Below, piece after piece: positions 7,801 to 14,952 of a DNA stretch of 24,076 nucleotides (position 1 is the stretch's first letter; each line of letters begins with the position of its first letter). Location of the stretch: the NCBI GenBank assembly GCA_031255985.1, contig JAIRRL010000064.1, forward strand, positions 1-24,076, given 5' to 3'. This DNA comes from Gracilibacteraceae bacterium (lineage in GTDB: Bacteria > Bacillota > Desulfitobacteriia > Desulfitobacteriales > Syntrophobotulaceae). The translations under genes and the position numbers were made by a program. Below the pieces are notes generated by a model. That model saw only the letters and a list, made by a program, of their open reading frames with translations. It was not told the origin of the DNA and made no database searches.

Positions 7801-9691
7801 TTATAAACAGCTCAACGAATACTATAAGCTCAAAATTCAACAAATACATATCGTCGGGGAATACGCCCATATGATGGTGAAAGATTATGACGACGCTTTG
7901 CGGTTCGTAAGCGACTATTTCCAATTGGATTACAAGCTTTTTCTGGCAAAATATTTCAAAGGAAACCGGCAGAAGGAGATCAACCGCAACATTACCGCGA
8001 AAAAATATGAGAAACTGTTCGGCGGGCTTTCTGCAACGCAAGCGAAAATCATTGACGACGACAGTTCCAGGCACATCGTCGTTTCCGCCTGTCCGGGCAG
8101 CGGTAAAACCCTCGTCCTGGCGCGCAAACTGGCGTCGTTGATGATGCTGGAGGACGTCAAGCATGAGCAGTTGCTGATGCTGACTTTTTCGCGGGCTGCG
8201 GCCACGGAATTCAAAAAGAGACTTATCTCGTTGATTGGCGGCGCAGCGTATTTTATTGAAATCAGAACCTTTCACTCCTACTGTTTCGAACTGCTCGGCA
8301 AAATCGGCAATATAGAGGACGCCGCCGGCGTCGTCAAAATGGCCGGCGATCTGATCAGGGCCGGCGAGGCGGAAAGCGGACTTGTCACCAAAACTGTACT
8401 CGTGATTGACGAAGCCCAAGACATGGATGAGAACGAATTCGCGCTTATCGGCGCTCTGATGGAACGCAATGAAACCATGCGCGTTATCGTCGTCGGGGAC
8501 GACGATCAGAACATCTATGAATTCCGCGGCTCGAACTCCCGGCATATGATGAGGTTTATCACGGAATACGGCGCGGCGCGCTACGAAATGATGGATAATT
8601 ACCGGAGCTCACAAAACATTGTGAACTTCGCAAACGCGTTTGCCCGAACTATAAAAACCCGGATGAAATCCGGAGAATCCGCCGCCGTCAGGCAAGAGAG
8701 CGGCTCGGTTTTTTTGACGCGGTACAAAAGCCCACAGCTTGAGATACCGGTCGTTGAAAATATTAAGCAAACCTACAAAGGTGGCGGCGCCTGTGTGTTA
8801 ACAGCGACTAACGATGAAGCGTTGCGCATAACGGGACTGCTGATGAAAAACGGCGTTCCGGCTCGGCTGATTCAGTCAAGCGACGGATTTAATCTTTGCA
8901 ACCTGATTGAAATCCGTTTTTTCCTGAAGAAACTGACTGAGGCCGCTCCAGGTTCCGTAATTTCTGACGAGGTATGGAATCAGGCAAAGAACGCCCTGTT
9001 CAAGGCTTATCAGAGCAGTTCCTGCCTACCGGCCTGCGGCGGCCTGATTGAGACCTTCGAGCAGACAAGCCGAACCAAATATCGAAGTGATTTTGAAGAA
9101 TTCGTCAGGGAATCAAAATATGAAGATTTCTCTGGCGGCAGCAAAGACGCAATTCAGGTTTCGACACTGCATAAGTCAAAGGGGCGGGAATTTGACAGCG
9201 TTTATCTCATGCTCTGTAATTACCGCATGGAAAGCGACGCCGCGAAACGGGCGGTATACGTGGGAATTACCCGCGCCAAAAACTCGCTCTATATTCACTG
9301 CAACGATCCTGCCTTCGGCCGTTTCACTCCTGTCGGCCTCGTATTAAGCCATGACTACCAAGTTTACCCCGCCCCGGATGAAATAATGCTGCAACTTTCG
9401 CATAAAGACGTCGTGTTGGATTTTTTCAAGAATAAAAAAGATTTTATCTGCGGACTCAAAAGCGGCCGGCGGATGTCCCCAGACGGAGATTATCTCTGGG
9501 TAGAGAGCCAAAACCGTCGCGTTCCGGTAATAAAACTATCGCAAAAAAGCAGAACTCAGCTTCAGAAACTCAAACAGCAAGGTTATACCGCGACGGACGC
9601 CGAAATCCGTTTTATCGTCGCCTGGAAAGGTGAAAACGACGCAAACGAAAGCGCCGTCATCCTACCGAATATATATTTAAAGAGGTTGTAA
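4883..9691 (+). CDS. DnaQ-like exonuclease / RecQ helicase / UvrD-type helicase fusion protein (1602 aa)
   Basis: One uninterrupted reading frame holds three DNA-processing modules. Residues about 1-125 look like a DEDD 3'-5' exonuclease: DTE at 8-10, GHNILAHD at 51-58, ND at 110-111; the His normally five residues before the last Asp appears to be Asn106. A small C-x3-C-x2-C cluster follows (C230, C234, C237). A RecQ-type SF2 helicase spans about 255-620: Walker A TGGGKS 284-289, DEAH 386-389 followed by the RecQ aromatic loop AWGQDFR, then SAFGMGVD and QEAGRAGRGR. Usual RecQ zinc and HRDC domains are not evident; helical or winged-helix-like sequence (ALENAGYVERG) fills the centre. A complete UvrD/Rep-type SF1 helicase follows from about 1045: GSGKT 1072-1076, DEAQD 1176-1180, GDDDQNIYEFRGS, VSTLHKSKGREFD from 1426, VGITRAK ending near 1466. 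The gene is visibly more AT-rich than its flanks and stands between conserved genes, suggesting acquisition. DNA repair, recombination or phage defence are all plausible. Confidence 0.92.
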   Translation: MKKIVFFDTEINPESGKIMDFGGIKPDGGSIHTTSEKIFSSFISGCDYICGHNILAHDLKYADELIRAVQPSYTPIDTLALSPLLFPAKPYHHLLKDDKLQVDEPNNPLNDALKARDLFYSEIDAFARLPQTLRDVFCALLYGQPQFYGFFQYIGAAPAGEAESGISAAFQGKICAQADIASLARKSPIELAYALALIHTDDRYSVTPAWVRRNYPRMDNVMTLLRHTPCPEECAFCKKNLDVQTRLKDIFGFDRFRTYDGEALQEKAAVAAVRGKSLLAIFPTGGGKSVTFQLPALIAGEMARGLTVVISPLQSLMKDQVDNLEKRGITEAVTINGLLNPIERADAMERVENGMASLLYISPESLRSNTIEQLLLSRNTARFIIDEAHCFSAWGQDFRVDYLYIGDFIRNLQEKKQLSHKIAVSCFTATAKQKVISDIQEYFRKKLDISLELFTTSATRRNLRYAVLYRENDDAKYSQLRDLISAKLCPTIVYVSRTRRALELAQKLTADGFPALPFNGKMKNSEKIANQEAFINNEVQIIVATSAFGMGVDKEDVKLVIHYDISDSLENYVQEAGRAGRGRDIQADCYVLFNDEDLDKHFILLNQTKLSISEIQQIWKAIKDLTRLHRNICRSPLEIARQAGWDESLTHEMETRVKTAIAALENAGYVERGKNAPKIYATGILVPNMEEAVKRIDSSSKFLDAQRQDAKRIIKSLISSRSIAAAGNDDAESRVDYLADRLGIAKEDVITAINLLREEEILADSMDLTAYIHKADNINKSDLILKRFARLENFLADNIFLEDKYLDYREINDQAIRQGIKKATVKDIKTIVYYWLIRGYIRKNANYTGQKPVMTRKLEPAALRERIAKRVRLSGFIVEYLYQTYLSHRNTGENSKEITPVQFSAFELRKAYNEQILFSDDKYQASTDDIQNALLYLAKIGALELEGGFLVLYSGIHLRRLALDNKIRYKNEDYKQLNEYYKLKIQQIHIVGEYAHMMVKDYDDALRFVSDYFQLDYKLFLAKYFKGNRQKEINRNITAKKYEKLFGGLSATQAKIIDDDSSRHIVVSACPGSGKTLVLARKLASLMMLEDVKHEQLLMLTFSRAAATEFKKRLISLIGGAAYFIEIRTFHSYCFELLGKIGNIEDAAGVVKMAGDLIRAGEAESGLVTKTVLVIDEAQDMDENEFALIGALMERNETMRVIVVGDDDQNIYEFRGSNSRHMMRFITEYGAARYEMMDNYRSSQNIVNFANAFARTIKTRMKSGESAAVRQESGSVFLTRYKSPQLEIPVVENIKQTYKGGGACVLTATNDEALRITGLLMKNGVPARLIQSSDGFNLCNLIEIRFFLKKLTEAAPGSVISDEVWNQAKNALFKAYQSSSCLPACGGLIETFEQTSRTKYRSDFEEFVRESKYEDFSGGSKDAIQVSTLHKSKGREFDSVYLMLCNYRMESDAAKRAVYVGITRAKNSLYIHCNDPAFGRFTPVGLVLSHDYQVYPAPDEIMLQLSHKDVVLDFFKNKKDFICGLKSGRRMSPDGDYLWVESQNRRVPVIKLSQKSRTQLQKLKQQGYTATDAEIRFIVAWKGENDANESAVILPNIYLKRL

Positions 9692-9718
9692 ATATTATTT
9701 TTGTCCGATTTCTCAGGT

Positions 9719-11875
9719 TCATACCCTGGAAACGGAATTCACTTCTTTGATGCGGCGGATGCGCCCAAGCAAAAAACTCAGGTGGTCAAGGCCGCGGGTC
9801 TCGATTTTCATGTGAATATGGGCCGTGCCGTCCCGCGCGGCTTGCGCGTTCAAATTGAGCACATGGGTTTTGGTTTCCATCAGAGAGTTCAGGACATCCG
9901 CCACAAGCGCCGGCCGGTCGACCGCCATAATATCCACGTTAACGGGGTAAACGGCGTCTTCTTCCTCGGTTTTTGTAATCCATTCCACTTCAATCAGCCG
10001 TACCCCTTCCCCTCTTTTTTTCAAGGCCGCTACCTCCGGACAGGCGGTCTTATGCACGGAAACTCCCCGTCCCCGCGTGATATACCCGATCACGTCGTCT
10101 CCGGGCAGAGGATTGCAGCAGTGGGAAAAACGCACGCCCACATTGGCCAGGTCTTTGACCCGTATCCGCTGGGAATTGTCGCCGCTCCGCGCCGCCCGGT
10201 CCGGCACGAAAACGAAGGGTTGTTCGTCCGGTTTGATCACATCGTCTTTCAGGCGCAGTACCGCCCGGCGGAAAGTGATCGCCCCGTCCCCCAGGGCGGC
10301 GTATAAATCGTCCAAACTGTTCAGGCTGAACAAGCGGGCAAGTTCCAGCATATTCTCTTTTTTCAGGTCTCTGGCCACGTCCAGACCCATTTTCCGCGCT
10401 TCCCGCTCCAAACCGTCTCTGCCGCGGGCGACGTTTTCCTCGCGTTTTTCCTTGCGGAACCATTGGCGGATGCGGTTTTTCGCCTGCGAAGTCTTGACTT
10501 TGCACACCCAATCGCGGCTGGGGCCGGTGGGCGTCTTGGAAGTGATGATTTCAACGATGTCGCCGTTCCGCAGCGTTGATTCCAGCGGCACAATGCGCCC
10601 GTTTACCTTCGCCCCGATACAGTTGTGGCCAACGTCGGAATGGACGCGGTAAGCGAAATCAATCAGGCAGGAATCGGCGGGCAGCTCTATCACGTCGCCT
10701 TTGGGCGTGAAGGCGAATACCGTGTCGTCAAACAAGTCCACCTTGAGCGACTCCATGAATTCACCCGCGTCGCGCGAATCATGCTGCCATTCCAGCAATT
10801 GGCGCAGCCAGGCCATTTTTTGCTCAAAATCCGCCCCTGTTGCTTTCCCCTCCTTATATTTCCAATGAGCCGCCACGCCGTAAACAGCCGTATGGTGCAT
10901 TTCCCAGGTGCGAATCTGTATCTCAAACGGCTCGCCGCGCGTACCGGCCAAAATAGTGTGCAAAGACTGATACATATTGGGTTTGGGCATGGCGATATAA
11001 TCTTTGAATTTGCCGGGGATCGGCTTCCAGAGAGTGTGAACCACCCCCAAAGCGCCATAGCAGTCGTTAACCGTATTGACGATGACGCGGATAGCGGCCA
11101 GGTCAAAAATTTCGCTAAGCCCTTTTTCCTGCGCCTGCATTTTTCGGTAAATACTGTAAAGATGCTTGGCCCGTCCCGAAAGCTCGGCCTTAATCCCCAC
11201 TTCAAAGAGCCGTTTGGTCAAAAGGCTGACTACTTCGTCAATCTGAGCGTCGCGTGATTCCTGCGCGCTCTCCACATTCCGGGCCAGTTCCGTGAAAACA
11301 TCCGGTTCCAAATAACGAAAGGAAAGATCTTCCAGTTCGGATTTTATGCGGTAAATTCCCAGCCGGTTCGCCAGCGGGGCGTAAATATCCATCGTCTCTT
11401 TCGCGATTGTCCGCTGCTTATCTTCCCGCTGATAGCACAAAGTGCGCATATTATGCAGGCGATCCGCCAGCTTGATTATGATGACCCGGATGTCCTTCGC
11501 CATGGCGAGAAGCATTTTGCGCAGATTTTCCACCTGCGCTTCCTCTTTATCCCGGAAGGCTATTTTTCCAAGTTTTGTCACTCCGTCCACTATTTGGGCT
11601 ACTTCCGCGCCGAAATTCGCCCGGATGTCCTCCAAGGTTTTGTCCGTATCCTCGGCCACATCGTGCAAAAAAGCGGCCATGATGGAAACATCGTCCATTT
11701 CCATTTCACATAAAATCGACGCCACCGCCAGAGGATGCTGGATGTATTCCTCCCCCGAATTGCGAAGCTGCCCCCAATGCGCTTTCTCCGCAAACTGATA
11801 GGCTTTTTCGATGGTGGTTACATCACTGCCGCTGTTTATATCCAGTATCTTCTGTCTCAATTCGGCAAAAGTCAT
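9719..11875 (-). CDS. rel: bifunctional (p)ppGpp synthetase/hydrolase, RelA/SpoT family (718 aa)
   Basis: This is the long Rel enzyme of the stringent response, which makes and breaks (p)ppGpp in the cytoplasm in response to amino acid starvation sensed on the ribosome. The N-terminal HD hydrolase is intact (H47 in IQHPLAVA, HDVAED at 71-76, LADRLHNMRT near 138). The synthetase has EIFDLAAIRV and GKFKDYIAMPKPNMYQSLHT (288-307); the KFKD loop corresponds to the basic RxKD type found in bifunctional enzymes. A TGS domain (FAFTPKGDVIELP, about 387-447) and a C-terminal ACT domain (about 648-718) complete the usual order and length. The GTG at 11884 is rejected as start because it lies inside the Shine-Dalgarno sequence; AAGGAGG is 8-9 nt from the ATG at 11875. 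It converges with the helicase gene, with 27 bp between stops and no clear terminator. Confidence 0.97.
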   Translation of the reverse strand: MTFAELRQKILDINSGSDVTTIEKAYQFAEKAHWGQLRNSGEEYIQHPLAVASILCEMEMDDVSIMAAFLHDVAEDTDKTLEDIRANFGAEVAQIVDGVTKLGKIAFRDKEEAQVENLRKMLLAMAKDIRVIIIKLADRLHNMRTLCYQREDKQRTIAKETMDIYAPLANRLGIYRIKSELEDLSFRYLEPDVFTELARNVESAQESRDAQIDEVVSLLTKRLFEVGIKAELSGRAKHLYSIYRKMQAQEKGLSEIFDLAAIRVIVNTVNDCYGALGVVHTLWKPIPGKFKDYIAMPKPNMYQSLHTILAGTRGEPFEIQIRTWEMHHTAVYGVAAHWKYKEGKATGADFEQKMAWLRQLLEWQHDSRDAGEFMESLKVDLFDDTVFAFTPKGDVIELPADSCLIDFAYRVHSDVGHNCIGAKVNGRIVPLESTLRNGDIVEIITSKTPTGPSRDWVCKVKTSQAKNRIRQWFRKEKREENVARGRDGLEREARKMGLDVARDLKKENMLELARLFSLNSLDDLYAALGDGAITFRRAVLRLKDDVIKPDEQPFVFVPDRAARSGDNSQRIRVKDLANVGVRFSHCCNPLPGDDVIGYITRGRGVSVHKTACPEVAALKKRGEGVRLIEVEWITKTEEEDAVYPVNVDIMAVDRPALVADVLNSLMETKTHVLNLNAQAARDGTAHIHMKIETRGLDHLSFLLGRIRRIKEVNSVSRV

Positions 11876-11892
11876 TGGCAACACCTCCTTCG

Positions 11893-11909
11893 CAAGAGCG
11901 CAACTCTTG
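11893..11909 (-). promoter_or_regulatory. hairpin abutting the rel ribosome-binding site
   Basis: CAAGAG (11893-11898) and CTCTTG (11904-11909) form a perfect 6-bp stem with a 5-nt loop. On the rel transcript it ends only 3-4 nt before AAGGAGG, so it could influence ribosome access. Its function is inferred only from position. Confidence 0.45.
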
Positions 11910-11920
11910 AATTTGGGGCT

Positions 11921-11934
11921 GCGGACAAGTCCGC
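11921..11934 (-). promoter_or_regulatory. short palindrome in the rel leader
   Basis: GCGGAC and GTCCGC form a perfect 6-bp inverted repeat separated by 2 nt (a 5-bp stem with a CAAG-type tetraloop). It is the second of four hairpins in the rel 5' region. Confidence 0.4.
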
Positions 11935-11940
11935 TTCAGG

Positions 11941-11958
11941 GCCGCGCCTCGGCGCGGC
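11941..11958 (-). promoter_or_regulatory. strong GC-rich hairpin in the rel leader
   Basis: GCCGCGCC and GGCGCGGC form a perfect 8-bp inverted repeat with a 2-nt centre (7 bp plus tetraloop). It is the third hairpin upstream of rel and has no U-tract, so it is not a terminator. Confidence 0.45.
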
Positions 11959-11977
11959 GCGTGAACCATACGATAAA

Positions 11978-12026
11978 ACCAACGCGGGCTGACACCATTG
12001 GCTTGTGGGCGTCAGCCCACGTTGGT
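11978..12026 (-). promoter_or_regulatory. long stem-loop at the 5' end of the rel leader, possible attenuator
   Basis: Arms 11978-11993 and 12011-12026 pair over 16 positions with one mismatch around a 17-nt loop. On the minus strand the stem is followed by a short T-run (GGTTTTATC), making it terminator-like but weak. It lies directly downstream of a possible -10 (TATCAT, 12033-12038 on the minus strand, no good -35), so a rel transcript could begin at this hairpin. Confidence 0.5.
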
Positions 12027-12061
12027 AACACAATGATACAACAAAAAAATTCATTTGAACA

Positions 12062-12097
12062 GGCGCAGAAGTAAATTTCTCAATTAACTTCTGCGCC
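12062..12097. repeat. 36-bp near-perfect inverted repeat
   Basis: Arms 12062-12077 and 12082-12097 are complementary at 15 of 16 positions around a TCTC loop, with an 11-bp perfect GGCGCAGAAGT outer stem. It lies between the DUF2325 terminator and the rel leader. It is not followed by a clean T-run on either strand; it may be a secondary terminator, a processing site or a small repeat. Confidence 0.5.
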
Positions 12098-12102
12098 GCC
12101 GG

Positions 12103-12147
12103 CGGAAAAAACGCCGGAAACCCCGCTGAATAAGGGTTTCCGGCGTT
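12103..12147 (-). terminator. rho-independent terminator of the DUF2325 gene
   Basis: AACGCCGGAAACCC (12110-12123) and its exact complement (12134-12147) form a 14-bp perfect stem with a 10-nt loop. Reading the minus strand, the stem runs straight into six T residues (12105-12110 region). It sits 27 bp beyond the DUF2325 stop codon and insulates rel. Confidence 0.85.
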
Positions 12148-12174
12148 AAGATTTTTCTTACAAATTAAAGGAGC

Positions 12175-12477
12175 TTACTTGGCGGCGGCGTTCCCGCGCC
12201 GCCGCCAGTCGGTCAGCACGCCTTTTAAGGCGCAGGCGCTGCTGCTATGAACACGTTCGATCGGAATTTTGCGCCGCGCGGCCTCCTGTACCGCGCCGCT
12301 TACCATTTTATGGGACACGGTATGGGTGAAAAGAATCATCAAATCAGGACATCCGATATGGCCGCGCAGATTGCCCGGCATCTGGGTGAAGACCTTGGCC
12401 TTGCAACCGTGTTCCTCGCAGATTTCCTTGTACCGGCAAACCATGCGGTCGTTGCCGCCGATGATAACAACGCTCAT
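12175..12477 (-). CDS. DUF2325 family protein (100 aa)
   Basis: This small cytoplasmic protein of unknown function matches the DUF2325 pattern throughout: SVVIIGGNDRM at the N-terminus, CKAKVFTQMP near 25-34, LFTHTVSHKMV at 49-59 and the terminal HSSSACAL at 77-84. The Rossmann-like start, conserved histidines (H52, H56, H77) and cysteines (C14, C20, C25, C43, C82) are compatible with metal or redox binding, but no activity is established. The ATG at 12477 has AGGGAGGT 11 nt upstream, a slightly long spacing. The gene has its own promoter, operator and terminator, so it is a single-gene transcription unit between iorB and rel. The operator over its promoter suggests tight, probably metal- or redox-responsive, control (inference). 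Confidence 0.85.
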   Translation of the reverse strand: MSVVIIGGNDRMVCRYKEICEEHGCKAKVFTQMPGNLRGHIGCPDLMILFTHTVSHKMVSGAVQEAARRKIPIERVHSSSACALKGVLTDWRRRGNAAAK

Positions 12478-12505
12478 AATCTTTGCTTACCTCCCTCAAA
12501 TATCA

Positions 12506-12540
12506 TTAGCACAAGCTAATACTATTTTAGCTTGTGCTAA
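12506..12540 (-). promoter_or_regulatory. nested palindromic operator over the DUF2325 promoter
   Basis: The 14-bp arms TTAGCACAAGCTAA (12506-12519) and TTAGCTTGTGCTAA (12527-12540) are perfect reverse complements around a 7-bp centre. Each arm also has the palindromic form TTAGC-N4-GCTAA. The dyad covers the -10 element and part of the spacer of the promoter, as expected for a repressor. The TTAG...CTAA form recalls DtxR-family metalloregulator sites; that assignment is inference. Confidence 0.75.
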
Positions 12541-12552
12541 CGTATTTGTCAA
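12524..12552 (-). promoter_or_regulatory. sigma-A promoter of the DUF2325 gene
   Basis: On the minus strand a consensus TTGACA (12547-12552) is followed after exactly 17 bp by TAAAAT (12524-12529). The -10 lies inside the operator dyad. It is the best -35 in the window. Confidence 0.85.
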
Positions 12553-12590
12553 CAGGTATTAACAAAAATATAAAAATTTATTTTGCGCCG

Positions 12591-13160
12591 CTAGATTGCC
12601 CCCAACCGGAAAGCGGCGAGATTGGCCGCCAGATATTTTTCCGGCCCGGCTTGCCGGATGGCCTGCTCCCATTCCGCCGGCGAGAATTCCAGATGGCGGG
12701 AAAGCAAGCCGAGCAAAACCAGATTGACCGCCTTGGCGCTGCCGGCGCGCCGGGCAAGATCAATGCCGTCGCAAAAAGTGACGGCGGCGCCGGCGGCCGC
12801 CAGGAGGGCGGCGGCGTTTTCCGGATAGACGGCGGCGCCGGTCAGCACCGGCATCGGATCGACGCGCTGGTCGTTGACGAGCATCCGGCCGCCGGGGCGC
12901 AGCCAGGGCAGCCAGCGCAGGGCTTCCAGTTTTTCAAAAGCCAGCACGGCGTCGGCGGCGCCGGGAGGAACGATGGGAGAAAAAACGCGCTCGCCCCAGC
13001 GAACCTGAGTGACGACGCTGCCGCCGCGTTGGGCCATGCCGTGGATTTCCGATACCTTCAGATCATAACCGGCGGCCGCGATCACGGCGGCCAAGATGCG
13101 GCCGGCCAGAATCGTGCCCTGGCCGCCTACGCCGGCGATGAGAACATTTTTTACATTCAT
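12591..13160 (-). CDS. iorB: indolepyruvate:ferredoxin oxidoreductase, beta subunit (189 aa)
   Basis: This is the smaller, gamma-domain-type subunit of the enzyme that oxidatively decarboxylates aryl pyruvates (from Trp, Phe and Tyr transamination) to aryl-acetyl-CoA, reducing ferredoxin. The protein has the expected size, opens with NVLIAGVGGQGT (5-16) and carries HGMAQRGGSVVTQVR near 40-54, both hallmarks of the pyruvate/ketoisovalerate oxidoreductase gamma family. Its ATG overlaps the iorA stop codon by 4 bp (13157-13160), so translation is coupled to the alpha subunit. It is the last gene of the paaK-iorA-iorB cluster. No clear terminator follows before the DUF2325 promoter. Confidence 0.95.
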   Translation of the reverse strand: MNVKNVLIAGVGGQGTILAGRILAAVIAAAGYDLKVSEIHGMAQRGGSVVTQVRWGERVFSPIVPPGAADAVLAFEKLEALRWLPWLRPGGRMLVNDQRVDPMPVLTGAAVYPENAAALLAAAGAAVTFCDGIDLARRAGSAKAVNLVLLGLLSRHLEFSPAEWEQAIRQAGPEKYLAANLAAFRLGAI

Positions 13161-14926
13161 TGGGCTTCACCTGTCGTTTTAATGGCGCCGGCGGCGCATA
13201 CCTGGGCGCAGAGTCCGCAAGCGACGCACTGATCGCTGATCGCCGCCTTTTGCTCCCGGCGGGAGAGGCAGGGACAGCCGAGGCGCATACATCTGAAACA
13301 GCCTGTACATTCCGCCTGATCGACATAAAGCGGCGGCCGCGCCGCCTCCCGGTCGATGAGGGCGCATTTGCGCCGCGAGATAACGACGGAGGGTTCCGCC
13401 GCCGCCAGCTCGGTTCGGAGGGTTTCCTCCATCAGCTCCATCTCAAACGGATCCACGGTTGTAACCCGATTGACGCCCACGGCGCGGCAGAGGCGGGCCA
13501 GATCGATTTCCTGCCGCTCGCGCCATTCTCCCCGCAGCGTCCGGCCCGTGGCCGGGTTGTCCTGATGGCCGGTCATGCCCGTAGTGCGATTGTCCAGGAT
13601 GAGAAGGGTCGTTTGGGCGTTGTTGTAAACAGCGTCGATGAGACCGGTGACGCCGGAATGGATAAAAGTGGAATCGCCGATCACGGCGACGAGACGCCGG
13701 GCGAATTCCTCCCCGCGCGTTTTTTCCATGCCGATAGCCGCGCCGATGCTCGCGCCCATGCAGATAGTCGTGTCAATGGAGTTAAGCGGCTCCAGACAGC
13801 CGAGCGTGTAGCAGCCTATATCGCCGGCCACGATCAGGCGCATTTTACGCAATACGTAAAAAAGTCCGCGATGAGGACAGCCGGGACAGAGGACGGGCGG
13901 CCGGGCCGGCGGTTCGGCCCCCGCTACGGCGGGCGGCGGCGAGGTCGGCAGCCGGGACGGGCGGCCGGTGTCCGCCGCCAGCGCCGCCGCCACGGTCTCC
14001 GGCTGCAATTCGCCGGTGCGCGGGAAAATTTCCTTGCCGCGGACGGGGAGACCCCAGGCGCGGAGGTAGGTTTCCCAGAAATCCTCTAATTCCTCCACCA
14101 CATAGAGTTGCGCGACCGTCTGGGCGAATTCCGTTATCTTCCGGCGGGGCAGGGGGAAAGAAAGGCCCAGCTTCAGCACGGAAGCGCCGGGCAGCGCTTC
14201 TTTTACATATTGGTAGGCGACGCCGCCCGTGACAATACCGATGGATTTGTCGCCCCACTCCACCCGGTTCAGCGGCGTTGTTTCCGCCAGCTCGCGCAGC
14301 GCGGCCAGGCGCGCCTCCACCGCCGTATGCCGCAGCCGGGCGTAAGCCGGGATCATGACGTATTTGCGCGCGTCTTTGCTGTAAGGGGGGAGCGGGCGTT
14401 CCTCCCTCGCGCCCAGCTGCACGAGCGAGCGGGAATGGGCCGCCCTGGTGGTGATTCTGAGCATGACGGGCGTGTCAAACTCTTCGCTGAGGGAAAAGGC
14501 GGCGACGGTGAAATCTTTGGCCTCCTGGCTGTCGGCAGGCTCCAGGATGGGGATTTTCGCCGCCCGGCCCAGGTGCCGGTTGTCCTGCTCGTTTTGCGAA
14601 CTGTGCATACCGGGATCATCGGCGGAAACAAGCACCAGGCCGCCGGTCACTCCCGTGTAGGCGGCGGTAAAAAGCGGGTCGGCCGCCACATTGACCCCGA
14701 CGTGTTTCATGGCGACCAGCGCCCGCCCGCCGGCGATGGAAGCGCCGAGGCCCACCTCAAGCGCTACTTTTTCATTGGGCGACCATTCCGCGTATATTTC
14801 CGGATAACGGGCCGCGTTTTCCGTGATTTCTGTGCTGGGCGTGCCGGGATAGGCGGTCGCCACCCGGACGCCGGCTTCCCAGGCGCCGCGGGCAATAGCT
14901 TCATTGCCCGTCATCAATTGTCTCAT
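13157..14926 (-). CDS. iorA: indolepyruvate:ferredoxin oxidoreductase, alpha subunit (589 aa)
   Basis: This is the large catalytic subunit of the aryl-pyruvate oxidoreductase. The N-terminal half binds pyruvate-oxidoreductase style (LMTGNEAIARGA, then AYPGTPSTEI). The TPP site is seen in GDIGCYTLGCLEP followed by VIGDSTFIHSGVTGL and NRTTGMTGHQDNP in the C-terminal half. Two ferredoxin-type [4Fe-4S] motifs end the protein: CTGCFRCMRLGCP (from about residue 540) and CVACGLCAQVC (from about 567). An upstream ATG at 14947 is possible (596 aa), but AGAGGA lies 8 nt before the ATG at 14926, and the family starts at this MxxLMTGNEA, so 14926 is chosen. The gene follows paaK by 26 bp. It feeds ferredoxin reduction during amino acid fermentation. 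Confidence 0.96.
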   Translation of the reverse strand: MRQLMTGNEAIARGAWEAGVRVATAYPGTPSTEITENAARYPEIYAEWSPNEKVALEVGLGASIAGGRALVAMKHVGVNVAADPLFTAAYTGVTGGLVLVSADDPGMHSSQNEQDNRHLGRAAKIPILEPADSQEAKDFTVAAFSLSEEFDTPVMLRITTRAAHSRSLVQLGAREERPLPPYSKDARKYVMIPAYARLRHTAVEARLAALRELAETTPLNRVEWGDKSIGIVTGGVAYQYVKEALPGASVLKLGLSFPLPRRKITEFAQTVAQLYVVEELEDFWETYLRAWGLPVRGKEIFPRTGELQPETVAAALAADTGRPSRLPTSPPPAVAGAEPPARPPVLCPGCPHRGLFYVLRKMRLIVAGDIGCYTLGCLEPLNSIDTTICMGASIGAAIGMEKTRGEEFARRLVAVIGDSTFIHSGVTGLIDAVYNNAQTTLLILDNRTTGMTGHQDNPATGRTLRGEWRERQEIDLARLCRAVGVNRVTTVDPFEMELMEETLRTELAAAEPSVVISRRKCALIDREAARPPLYVDQAECTGCFRCMRLGCPCLSRREQKAAISDQCVACGLCAQVCAAGAIKTTGEAQ

Positions 14927-14952
14927 TGGGAAATTCCTCTCAATCATAGCCT

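Noticed and set aside
11876..11884. GTG start for rel at 11884
   Set aside because: The codon lies inside the AAGGAGGTG ribosome site; the ATG at 11875 has proper spacing.
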